Positions 24,870 through 34,615 of a stretch of DNA of 64,000 bases are shown piece by piece. The position numbers and the translations under genes are program-made. Under the pieces are notes generated by a model. That model made no database searches and was not told where the DNA came from. It saw nothing but the letters and a program-made list of their open reading frames with translations. Position 1 is the first letter of the stretch; the number at the start of each line of letters is the position of its first letter. The DNA lies in contig JXTC01000116.1 in the NCBI GenBank assembly GCA_002914845.1, positions 50,575-114,574 on the forward strand, written 5' to 3'. The stretch is from Trema orientale. Taxonomy: Eukaryota; Streptophyta; Magnoliopsida; Rosales; Cannabaceae.

Positions 24870-25041
24870 GGGCGCGTCTATAGTAGGGGCGTCCCTGCGT
24901 AGGGCCCTGTCTATTCACCGTTTAATAGGAATCTGTGTATAAATAGATTCCCCACAGATTTCCGTTATTCTCCACAGATTCCCATCAAACGATATATAAA
25001 GGGCGCCCCTACGTAGGGGCGCCCCTACTGTAGCCCTCCCC
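24870..25041. mobile_element. 172-bp fold-back MITE, copy 2, with clear 9-bp duplication
   Basis: Same length and layout as copy 1: GGGCGCGTCTATAGTAGGGG at the left and CCCCTACTGTAGCCCTCCCC at the right. TTTTAAAAT stands directly on both sides (24861-24869 and 25042-25050), a 9-bp target duplication typical of Mutator-type transposition. Confidence 0.8.
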
Positions 25042-25205
25042 TTTTAAAATTTAACTTTATTATGAAGGTAGAAAAGTCCTCAACACTTATTCTATTGGGA
25101 GATCCAAATCTAGCTAGACAAAGATTGAGTTTCACATTGTTTAGCACACCACTCAACACTCTTTTCTTCTTTTTTTCTTTTATTTTTTTAATGTTGAGTT
25201 GCAAG

Positions 25206-25821
25206 TAGGGGTGGCAATTCGGGTTACGACACGATGACACGACACGAACACGACACGATTTTTTACGGATTAGGGTCGAAGAAAAAGGGTGTGGGTCGGG
25301 TTCGGGTCGACCAGCCTGACACGAATAAAAAAAATAGGTCAGGTTCGGGTCAACCCGCTTGACCCGAAATTGACCCGTTTGACCCGCCAATAAATATATA
25401 TAAAATTAAATTATAAAAATATTTTTTATTTAATTTGTTTATGACTATTATTATAGATATATTTAATTTGTACAATGTAAGTGTTTGGGATTATAAGTTA
25501 TTAATTATATTTATAAATTACCCCTAATTTATTTATTTTAAAATGAGACAATAATAGCCTTAGAAAAAGAAAACATAAGTAAAAAAATACAGGTCATAGC
25601 GGGTTGGCGGGTCAAAATCGGGTTGTGGGTTGGATGTTATTCACTAAAGCGGGTTGTGCAGGTCGGGTTCGGGTTAACCCATTTTAGGTGCAGGTCGGGT
25701 TAGTGTTGATGGTTTTCTGACACGACGGGTCACGGGTCGGGTTTGGGTTGACATAATTTATGTATATATTAGACTTCAACCTGACACGAACCCGACCCGT
25801 CGACACGAATTGACACCCCTA
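25206..25821. mobile_element. 616-bp hAT-type non-autonomous element
   Basis: The ends are TAGGGGTG and CACCCCTA. GTTGCAAG, 8 bp, flanks it on both sides (25198-25205 and 25822-25829), the hAT signature. The interior is built of CGGGTTCGGGTC / GACACGACACG words in both orientations, giving long imperfect hairpins. There is no transposase. The 121-codon minus-strand frame across it is an artefact of these repeats. Confidence 0.8.
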
Positions 25822-25970
25822 GTTGCAAGACACCTTTGTTAGTATGTCTCACCCTCTGGACTTTAGGGTAAATAATCCTTCTACATATATAAATTAGTAG
25901 GCGTATTTACTTAACTACTTTAAAATGGGTGTATATTTAAAACATTTTATAAAAAAAATTGTATTTTTTA

Positions 25971-26174
25971 CTTTTTTTTTTTTTTTAAGTAGGGCTTCAT
26001 TAATGACCTCTACATATTACAAATTAAATGAAAATATCTAATACTATCCAATCCCCACCTCACCTCACCCCATTAGGGATAATAGGTTTTCACGCCTACC
26101 CCTGGTGTGACTTGAACCTAAGACCGAGATTCCAGGTAGTGAGTACTCTTACCACTTGAGCTAACCCACTTCGT
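25971..26174 (-). mobile_element. tRNA-derived SINE with long target duplication
   Basis: Read on the minus strand, it begins GGGTTAGCTCAAGTGGTAAG, which fits a pol III A box (TRGYNNARNNG). About 30 bp later comes GGTTCAAGTC, a near B box (GGTTCRANNCC). It ends in an A tail, seen as the T run at 25971-25986. AAAAAAATTGTATTTTT...AC occurs just outside both ends (about 25951-25970 and 26176-26194). A tRNA-like head, an A tail and a target duplication of about 18 bp together define a SINE. Confidence 0.8.
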
Positions 26175-26334
26175 CAAAAAAATTGTATTTTTCACTTAAT
26201 TTCCCATAATTTTACTCTGTGAATATGTATATCGAGGTGGGTACGAGACAAATTATTGCTATTGTCATCCTCGTACCATATTTGCATATTTATGGGGCGG
26301 TTATTCCTATCCTCGATTGTTTTCTAAGCTTAAA

Positions 26335-26448
26335 CGATTTTTTTTCTCCTTAGCCAAATTAGATAACCACAAATGTTTGTAACTATAGGTTCGATTTTTT
26401 TTCTCCTTAGCCAAATTAGATAACCACAAATGTTTGTAACTATAGGTT
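26335..26448. repeat. 57-bp direct tandem duplication
   Basis: Two adjacent copies (26335-26391 and 26392-26448) that begin CGATTTTTTT and end AACTATAGGTT. They are identical or differ only in T-run length, so the duplication is recent. Confidence 0.85.
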
Positions 26449-26856
26449 ATGTTGCCATCCTTGTCCTCCTATACACAACTACTGAGGATAAGAAACGGAA
26501 GTACTGCTTTTTTTTTTTTTTTTCTGGGAATTACATGTTAATTTGGTTACTATTAGGACTAGTTGTAAATTTAATTCCTGAAACAGTTACTCAGATTCTA
26601 TTTTGCTATCTCATATACGCATCTCAGTATGCACCATTGCACAGCTGACCACGAGGGACCCTCATCCATTCATTCATTCATTCTTCATAGCTTATATCAA
26701 TGTGTTTAAACAATTAACTTCATCATATTTTAATAACAATAGTAACAAATGAATGGATTGCAATTTTTTTTTTTTTTTTTGGCATCATCAATATCCTTTG
26801 CTTGCTTTTTACAACTAGACTAGAATAGACTACTACAAGATTGATTGATTGAGATT

Positions 26857-28182
26857 TTAGTTGAGTAGGTGATGGATCCATTGCTCTACAACAGCAGGGG
26901 AGCCATACCAGGGTCTCAATTCATCGTCCGAACCAACAGGAGAGTGGTAAACCCCATCCAAGCTTATGTTAAGAGCTCCTTCTAGATGGGCTGATTCTTC
27001 TGGCACCACTCCGTCACCCCAAACCTCTGCCCTTCCACAAACCTAACAAGTTACACCACTAACAATTACAAACCAAACAAGAACACACTCTCAGCCTCAC
27101 CACAAAAGTATTTGCAGTAGTTAAAACATAATTTTGGAAGGAAATTTTTGTTGGCTTTTACCTGCTTGTAGCCCTGCCCAATGAATCGAGAGCGCAAGCT
27201 TGAGGTGGTTGATGGTGGCGGAGATGCAGGCACCACAAGCTCTGCTGCTGCTGCTGCTGCTGTTGTTCCTGCACTGTCCATGGCAACCCCACCATCCACT
27301 TTTGCATCACTTGCGTTTCCAAACAAACGCGCACCTTGAATATACCTAAAGGACGCATGATATAAAATTTGAACACAAAAGATTCAAGTAAAAAAAAAGT
27401 AAAAGATTTTTAGACTCGGTAATTTTTACCTCCCTGCAATGCACACATATTTCAAGTCTCGAGTGTAAACAGCTTTTGAGCAATTCTTTTCAACGTAATT
27501 GAGAAGCCCCCTAGTTTGATCAACAACCCCAGGTGAACCTTTTGGAGGTGGCCTGAACAGAAGACAACAAAGACACATTTTCATGGTGGTATGGTATTAA
27601 TTATTAAATAGTGTCCACATAGGTGATAGGAGAAGTTAGATAATAAGCAAACTTAAACTTAAACTTACAAGTGCGGGGTTCCAAGAGTCAATAGTAAGGA
27701 AATGTGGGAGAGCCCAAATTCTTGCATATAGAGCCGTGCAAGCCATCCTCCAGCAGAGTGTCCAATCAGGGATAATGTTGTAGCAGATTGTGAGAGTTCC
27801 TTAGCCTCTTGTACAGCGTCGTTGACCCTCTTGAGGTACCTGTTGTTGTTGTTGTAATTATTATTAACAAAGATTATGAGGAGAAAAGGTCTGTAATTGT
27901 AATTGTAAATTCTAAGTTAGAATAATGTACCAATCGAGAACAGGGCGAGGGCGGAGAGTTCCCCGCCAGTAATTGGGGTCGAGCAAACCGGCAGCATTCC
28001 TGAGCCAATCGAGCCTGGAAACCTTAGCCACCACCACACTCGCTATTCCATACTCTTTCAATGTTATCTGTAACTTGTCGTAGTCACCAGAATTGTTTCC
28101 CAACCCCTGAAAATATCATTATTAAAAGGAACTGAATCAAACCAAACCAAACCAGACCAGACCAGACCAGACCATATGGGAA

Positions 28183-28220
<38 letters not shown>

Positions 28221-28390
28221 GTTATATGTCACTAGTTAATTTTTTGATTTAGAGTTTAAGAGAGCTCAACTGGAAGAATAACAGCAGGGCGGTAGTTGAA
28301 CGAGGAAGAAGAAGAAGAAGAGGTCGAGGAGGATGGGTCTTGAGAGAATGCGGAGGATGATGGTTTAATCTGTGACAAAACCATAGCCAT
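26857..28390 (-). CDS. Alpha/beta-hydrolase (lipase/esterase-like), AT5G17670 type
   Basis: A serine hydrolase of unknown substrate. Six exons join in phase: 28390-28271, 28106-27931, about 27839-27669, 27552-27430, 27345-27162 and 27042-26857, giving about 319 residues. A Ser-rich N-terminus (residues 1-32) may be a transit peptide. The fold opens with YRPAVILPGLGNNSGDY, where PGLGN.S supplies the oxyanion loop. The nucleophile elbow is LSLIGHSAGGWLARLY (GxSxG with Ser near residue 124). LLLTLGTPH follows. The acid may be in GDGVVPEESAHLEG, and this segment with the DGVYHSP that follows resembles the PGAP1/lipase arrangement, so the base is probably a His there. An Ala run (exon 5) comes from a (CTG)n tract. 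At one junction my count differs by one base. It ends QWIHHLLN. Confidence 0.92.
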
Positions 28391-30117
28391 TCCTCCTCCT
28401 CCTAAGTCACCACCACCAACATATACATATAACTAGTTTTACCTCCTCCCTCCTCCTGTCCTGGGGTAAGGTAAGGCTAAGCTTGCCCTTACCTGCTCCT
28501 GTGTCTTTGTCAAGTTTTGTCGTTTTATTATTATTATGACTTTCAGTGGAGTAGGCGGACAACAAACGACATGTCGTCCACGATGAAAAGAAAAATAAAA
28601 AATAATAAATAAAAATTAACTGTAACCGACGCGTTTAAAACAGATTCGTTTTCTGCAACACAACTTGCTTCTTGGAACTTTGGAAGCCATGAAAGGTTAC
28701 ATTTTGCATCAATCAAACACACAGGTACGCAGCACGCCTCTCCTGGAATAAACTTCCTCTGCGTCATGTGCGTGTGGTTGGTGTTGTGGTTTTTCTTTTC
28801 TGGTGTGGATGGAGCTTCTGAGTTGAGATGCTCTTATGTTGACTCTTTTTTCCTCTCTCTCTTTCTCTATTACTTTTATAGTTAATAGTTAAGACACTTC
28901 GGGGAAAACGAAAAAAGAAATTATAAGTTTTTTTTTTAAAAAAAAAAAGAGAAAGAAAATGAAAAACGAAAGCTGAAATGGGGATGTTTTGTGACATAGT
29001 AAAAAGGGCCCTCGAGATGCTCGATGAAATGCCACACTTAGTTTTAAAATATACTTGATAATAGGTCTTTCATTTCAAATTGTCCAACATTGTGATTCCT
29101 TGTGTGTGTGTGTGTGTGTGTGTGTGTGTCGAATTGAGGAACAAAATTGGCCTCGAATTGAATTCACATGAAAGACATTTTCTTGATTTTGAGCTACTCT
29201 TTCATTTATGTCTTTTATAGACTTAAAGACTGACAGACAGACAGACAGACAGCCTCTACTTAGCAGTTGACTAGGAATCTCTTAATTTTTTTTTTTTCAT
29301 TTTCCTCGAAGTTATACTAAATGTAGTAATTAGTGATGACTTTCTCCTCATCTTTGTTTTCCCCTTAAGTCTTGTTTAACCATTCATGCCTGGTGAAACA
29401 AGTGACAAAGGCGTAATGCTGCTGTACTTGTACTTGTCTTTCTTGCTCGTTCAAATATTTTTGCTTATTACATTTAAATGGTTTTTTGAATGGTACTAAT
29501 TAATCATGGTATTTGGAGGAAAACTTTTCGGCGTTTGAGTATCATATTCTATTCAGGTTTGTTTTGGGCGGACAAAATGACAAGTCTTCCAAGTGTTCTT
29601 GAGGGTTTAGTTTCGGAACAGAAGATCCCCGCAACTTATATACTCGAGAACATTAATTAGACGCCATTATTTGGAAGAGTTATGGACTTATGGTCTTGCA
29701 TACCATATGTACAAATGTTTTACATGTTTTCTTGTATGATTGGTTAGTTATGAAGAATTCTATGCTGGATATATGATGGTTCACTAAGTTGGACTTTGGA
29801 CTTCCACCACCTTATCTCTCAGTCTGTAGAGTAGAGTGATTTCCACACCAGTTATGATACTAATGACAGAAGAAACTAAGAACAAATAACCACCTTGGTC
29901 TTTAATAGGGATGGGTGTAGCATCTATCAACAAGTTTTTCCTAACACAAAAGATTCTTTTTTCTGAAATTGCTTTCTAGGATGTTCTCCAATATTTGAAT
30001 GCATGTAACTTAACTATTTCGGTGTATTCAGATGCTCCTGCATAAACAAGATAACAGCTAACAGGCCGACAAATAATCGGAGCTCCTTCTGTCCACATAT
30101 TTTTCTCCCTTGCTGAA
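28391..30117. other. Divergent intergenic region between hydrolase and PPR gene
   Basis: The two genes are transcribed away from each other, so both promoters lie here. It holds (GTGT)n at 29100-29128, (GACA)n near 29229-29252 and mixed AT-rich sequence. Just inside the hydrolase gene, intron 1 has (AT)n at about 28186-28216. No gene is supported; the frames at 28543-28997 are low complexity. Confidence 0.6.
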
Positions 30118-31446
30118 ATGAAAATGGCAGTAGCTGCTCCTTCCGAAGCAGTAGGAGGGAGTTTGGTCCACAGCCATGGTTGTTCAAAACAGAGCAGCAG
30201 CCCGAGGACACCCAAGCCCTCATTTCAGGTTTCGCTGCCTTTGCGCAGCCCCAACAAATCACTTACTGTCTTAAAACGTGACAAACTCTCAAGTATACCA
30301 CAACCAACGAAGCTTAAGTCCTCCTGTTCTAGTCAGATATCGAAGAAGAATAATAAGAAGAAGAGTGTTCCCGTAACCTCTCCTGGCTGCACCACCTCTG
30401 ATGTTCTGCACCTGATGGATGCCCTCTGCCTTCCCGTACCTCCTGACATGTACACTTCTTTCATCAGTGAATGCACCAGTACTGTTCACTCCCATGGAGC
30501 TGATGATCTGCACGCCCACATCACCCGAAGCGGCCTCCAGCAACCTCCCTTATCCTTACTCAATCGCCTCCTCCTTATGCACGTATCCTGCGGTCGTTTG
30601 GAGTTGGCCCGCCATCTGTTTGGTGGGATGCCCTCGAAGGATTTGAAGTCTTGGGCCACCATGATAGTTGCTTATCTGAACAGTGGTGATTACCAGGAAG
30701 CCATGGATTTGTTCCTGAAAATGCTGCACCGTATCAGTATGCTAGAATTCCCAGCTTGGATCATGGTCTGCCTTCTCAAGTTGTGTGTATGCACAGCTAA
30801 CATGGATTTAGGGAGACAAGTTCATGGCTGCTCCTTAAAGTTGGGGCATGCTAATAATTTGTCTCTGGCTAGCTGCTTAATCAACTTTTATGGGAAATTC
30901 AGGAGTCTGGAGAGCGCCAATACGGTGTTTGATCAACTCACCCATCATAATTCCCTGACTTGGATGGCTAGACTGATCAACAACTCCAGGGAAGAGCTCT
31001 TCTTTCAAGTATTTAAAGACTTTACAGAGATTGGAAAGTCAGGAATCAAGACGAATTCCTTAATGTTTTCTTGTGTTCTGAAGGCTTGTGCGAGAATGCA
31101 CGATCATGGACGATGCGGTCGACAGGTTCATGCAAACGCCATCAAACTTGGATTAGATACAGATGCGTATGTGCGGTGTGGGTTGGTCGACATGTATGGA
31201 AAAAGTGGCCTTCTTAGAGATGCAAAAAGGGTGTTTGAAATGAGCAGTGACAGAAGAAATAATGCAAGTTGGAATGCTATGCTTGGAGGTTACATACGAA
31301 ATGAGTTATACCTTGAGGCCATTAAGTTCCTTTATGAGATGAAGGCAGCTGGACTGCAGCTTCAACAATCTTTGCTCGATGAACTGAGGATTGCTTGCGG
31401 TAGTAGTACTCGTTCCCTCGGAGAACTTTACGCCGCGAAGGTTTAG
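30118..31446 (+). CDS. Pentatricopeptide repeat protein, At1g31790-like
   Basis: A single-exon 442-residue PPR protein, probably imported into an organelle and binding a specific RNA. Residues 1 to about 80 are basic and Ser-rich, as in a targeting peptide. Repeat units are visible from about residue 120. They include LHAHITRSGLQQPPLSLLNR, LLLMHVSCGRLELARHLFGG, MPSKDLKSWATMIVAYLNSG, LGRQVHGCSLKLGHANNLSL, LVDMYGKSGLLRDAKRVFEM and NASWNAMLGGYIRN. This is the P-L-S layout of plant PLS-class proteins. No E or DYW domain follows; the protein ends soon after the last repeat (SLGELYAAKV). At1g31790 has a similar layout as I recall. It is likely short rather than truncated, since the stop is followed by non-coding sequence. 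The RNA target is unknown. Confidence 0.9.
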   Translation: MKMAVAAPSEAVGGSLVHSHGCSKQSSSPRTPKPSFQVSLPLRSPNKSLTVLKRDKLSSIPQPTKLKSSCSSQISKKNNKKKSVPVTSPGCTTSDVLHLMDALCLPVPPDMYTSFISECTSTVHSHGADDLHAHITRSGLQQPPLSLLNRLLLMHVSCGRLELARHLFGGMPSKDLKSWATMIVAYLNSGDYQEAMDLFLKMLHRISMLEFPAWIMVCLLKLCVCTANMDLGRQVHGCSLKLGHANNLSLASCLINFYGKFRSLESANTVFDQLTHHNSLTWMARLINNSREELFFQVFKDFTEIGKSGIKTNSLMFSCVLKACARMHDHGRCGRQVHANAIKLGLDTDAYVRCGLVDMYGKSGLLRDAKRVFEMSSDRRNNASWNAMLGGYIRNELYLEAIKFLYEMKAAGLQLQQSLLDELRIACGSSTRSLGELYAAKV

Positions 31447-32277
31447 AATGTATACATCGGATGCTTAAGACAACTCTGATTCTTGAGCAAACAAGAAATC
31501 AAAGAGAAAAAGATTCAGAGCCACCGCAGATAAATCATAGAAACTGCTCGGTTTTTTGGGGCCTGCTGAGGACAAAAATTGGTGATAAAAAGAGGCATTG
31601 CGGCTATTGGTCTTCTTAATAGATTTTAGCAAAAATCTAGGGGCGAGGACAAGAGAGAGATTTGTAGCAGAGTTACTAGCATTTTGTATATATCAATTGA
31701 CTGTTCATCATTTGCTGTTTTGTTAAGTTTGCTGAGATTAAAGCTCAAAAGTCGTGCTTTCTGATTCTTTTCTCCGTCAGTTTTTCATAAGCGTTTGTTC
31801 ATTTAAATTTAATTGGAATGTGTCATATACAGTAACATGCATAGAAAATGAATTTAATTAATTTTAATATATGATTATGATGCCTTTGAATTACCGTTTC
31901 AAAGAAAAAAATAAAAAAAAGGACTCCTCAGTTGTCATTTGTGAAACACTCAAGACAAACGACATTTGGTAAGTATGATGTTAATATTCATTTGGGATAA
32001 TATCGTTTTTATATTTTGTATTTTGTCACTTTATTTAAATGATATTTTATGTTTTAGTTATTATTAATAGTGATACTTAGATACAAATTTATACGATGAT
32101 CCTTATTTCAATAGGTCTAAGGTGAGGGAAGGTGATTCTCGATTTTTTTTTGGTCTGCGACTGACGACATCGTATTCCATTTCCATCCATTTTGTTTTGT
32201 AAATTTGATTGTTGGGTGTGGGGAAAAGATAGGTCATAACTCATATAAGAGAATAAAATTAGGTGATATCGGAGAAA
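31447..32277. other. PPR 3' region and TrmB upstream region
   Basis: AT-rich sequence with no coding signal. GTTTTGCTAAGTTTG and TCATATACAG words suggest only 3' UTR. The TrmB leader lies at the right end. A minus-strand 75-codon frame at 32089-32316 is a shadow. Confidence 0.5.
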
Positions 32278-32424
32278 ATGGGTTGGCGAGTTTGCCTTCG
32301 ACTCCATCTCCATCACTGTAACAACAATATTAGTGGAGTATTATTACCTAATTGGAAATGGAAATGGATTCCCAGTTTTCCGACAACTACAAGCCTTTGT
32401 AACAGCCCTTGTTACACCTACGCT

Positions 32425-32456
<32 letters not shown>

Positions 32457-34152
32457 CCCTAGACTGCTCTCTCTTTCTACTTCTTCTTCTTCTTCTTCTG
32501 CCTCTATCTGTTCCAGTTCCACACAACAAGAGCAAGAAGAGCGGTTAATAACTAGTCCAGAACTTGTAGCCTTGGAATATGCTGACCTTAATCTTCCTCT
32601 TCCCGACAAGGTCACTTCTTTTTCTTTACTCTTCTTCTTCTTCTTCTTTTTCTTCCCTCATTTTTATACCCAAAAAAAAAAAAAAAAAAAACGAACGAAA
32701 AAACTGAAACCTGGGTCTTTTCTCTTTATGGCTTGAATGTGCAGGAACTGGGCCACGTCAGGATCAGGCAACATGTCAACCCTCTCAGAGCCTCCTTTTC
32801 TGTATGTATAGTGTACCATACCCAAATGACATTAACATAGATTTATTTATTAGTTAAACATCTATCACAATCACAATCACATTCTTTTTTATTTTATTTT
32901 TTATTTTATTTTCTTGGAGTAGATGCCTGTACAGGTGCCTGATTGGAATCAAGTCTTTGGAGACTCAACATTGCCACTGATGGTTGATATTGGAAGTGGT
33001 ATCAATTCAACGCTTCAACTCCTTTCGTTGATGGATTCTCCCTCTCCCTTATGTGAATTTTTAGTTTTTTTTTCTCTTCTTCTTCTTCTTCTTCCTTTTT
33101 TTTTTTTAAAATGTGTTTGATTTTGCATTACACTTGTGTTGTTTGTCATAAATCTAAATGATTAATATTTCAGGTAGTGGCCGATTTCTCATGTGGCTTG
33201 GCAAGAGAAATCTTGGTGTGGGAAATTATTTGGGACTGGAAATACGACACAAAGTAAGGAAAAACTCTTTGGACCATAAAGAACTAGAAAGTTTCATCTC
33301 ACCGATTTGATGTATTTATTGCTTGGCACTCTTTTTCTCCTTGTTCTTAACATATCCCACATCTTTTATTTTTTTTAGTTATTTGTTTTTTTCCCGTGCA
33401 GCTGGTGAACCGTGCCCAGTACTGGGTTAAGGAGCTAACTCTTGATAATGTGTAAGCTGTCACGATTTCATACTAGTTCGTGAAAGGTCCTGTATATCAC
33501 TTTACTTATAGTGTGTTCATTTAAATCAAATTGCAGATATTTCTTATTTGCAAATGCCACAAATTCTTTCAAACAACTAGTCTCTACCTATCCTGGTCCG
33601 TTGACGCTTGTTTCAATCCTGGTGAGTGTACCTCTTGTCTTGTAAATGCATTTGAGTGGTTATGCTCAAAGGTTAGAATAGAACACCAAATTTGACCAGG
33701 TCTATTCTTTCTTTGGTCATGCTTATATGCAGTGTCCAGATCCTCATTTCAAGAAAAGACATCACAAGAGGAGGGTCGTGCAGAAGCCTTTAGTAGAATC
33801 TATACTTACAAGTTTAATGCCCGGGGGCCAGGTAGGTATATTTTCATTTCATAATCTTGAATTCAGTTTTAGATGTAAGATATGCTTGTAAGCTAAAATC
33901 TCTGTATTGTGGTTTTGTTTCGAATAGGTGTTGATACAGTCGGATGTGTTCGAGGTGGCCGTGGACATGAGGAATCAATTTGATGCCGAGGCCAATACTT
34001 TGAAACACATTGATGAAGTGGACTCGAGTGTGTTGTGCGACAGTGAGGGATGGTTGTTGAGGAATCCAATGGGGATAAGAACTGAAAGAGAAATACATGC
34101 TGAATTTGAAGGTGCTAAAATTTATAGAAGGATGTACCTGAAGTTCAAATAA
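32278..34152 (+). CDS. tRNA (guanine-N7-)-methyltransferase, TrmB type, organellar
   Basis: The enzyme puts a methyl group from S-adenosylmethionine on N7 of guanosine 46 in tRNA. Eight exons join in phase: 32278-32610, 32745-32801, 32923-32998, 33174-33253, 33402-33451, 33537-33621, 33733-33831 and 33928-34152, giving 334 residues. Exon 1 is a transit peptide with a His-Thr run from a (CCCATA)n repeat. Core motifs follow: HVRIRQHVNPL, the SAM site MVDIGSGSGRFLMWL, YLGLEIRHKLVNRAQ, LFANATNSF, the catalytic CPDPHFKKRHHKRRVVQ, LMPGGQVLIQSDV and the end NPMGIRTEREIHAEFEGAKI. A short bacterial-like core plus a targeting peptide fits the AT5G17660 type rather than cytosolic TRM8. It is tail-to-tail with APS2. 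The ATG at 32278 is the only reasonable start. Confidence 0.95.
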
Positions 34153-34615
34153 ATTACATTATAATCAACCGACCCAAACTTTGGCTCTTCTTGTTCTTGG
34201 TGCATGATTAAATATCTTTTCAATATGTGCTAATTTCTATTGCCCAAAAAAAAAAAAAACATATTGTAGCTCCTATTACTTCAAATTGAACAGGAAACAA
34301 AAAAAAAAGGGGACATATTTGGCCATATATATGCATTCAAACTGGACTGATGGCTTCTTTTGTGAAGCTAGTATATTTACATATGACAACAAAATACAGT
34401 TGAGGAAAAATACTGAAAAATAGATCAACAAAAACTTTTGATTTCTCTGTAATTCATGTATGGCAAGCATGCATAGGTGACACTTAAGCAGGTGGTGTTT
34501 GATAACCCTCGAAAAATAGAAATAAACATTTGGATCCCTGAATACCAAGGCTGAAGCTATACATTATTTGGTATCTTTCCCATTACCTGAATGGTTAAGA
34601 CTAAAAGAATAGTTG

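Noticed and set aside
25025..25390. 121-codon frame in the hAT element
   Set aside because: Made by GGGTC/GACCC repeats; no protein family.
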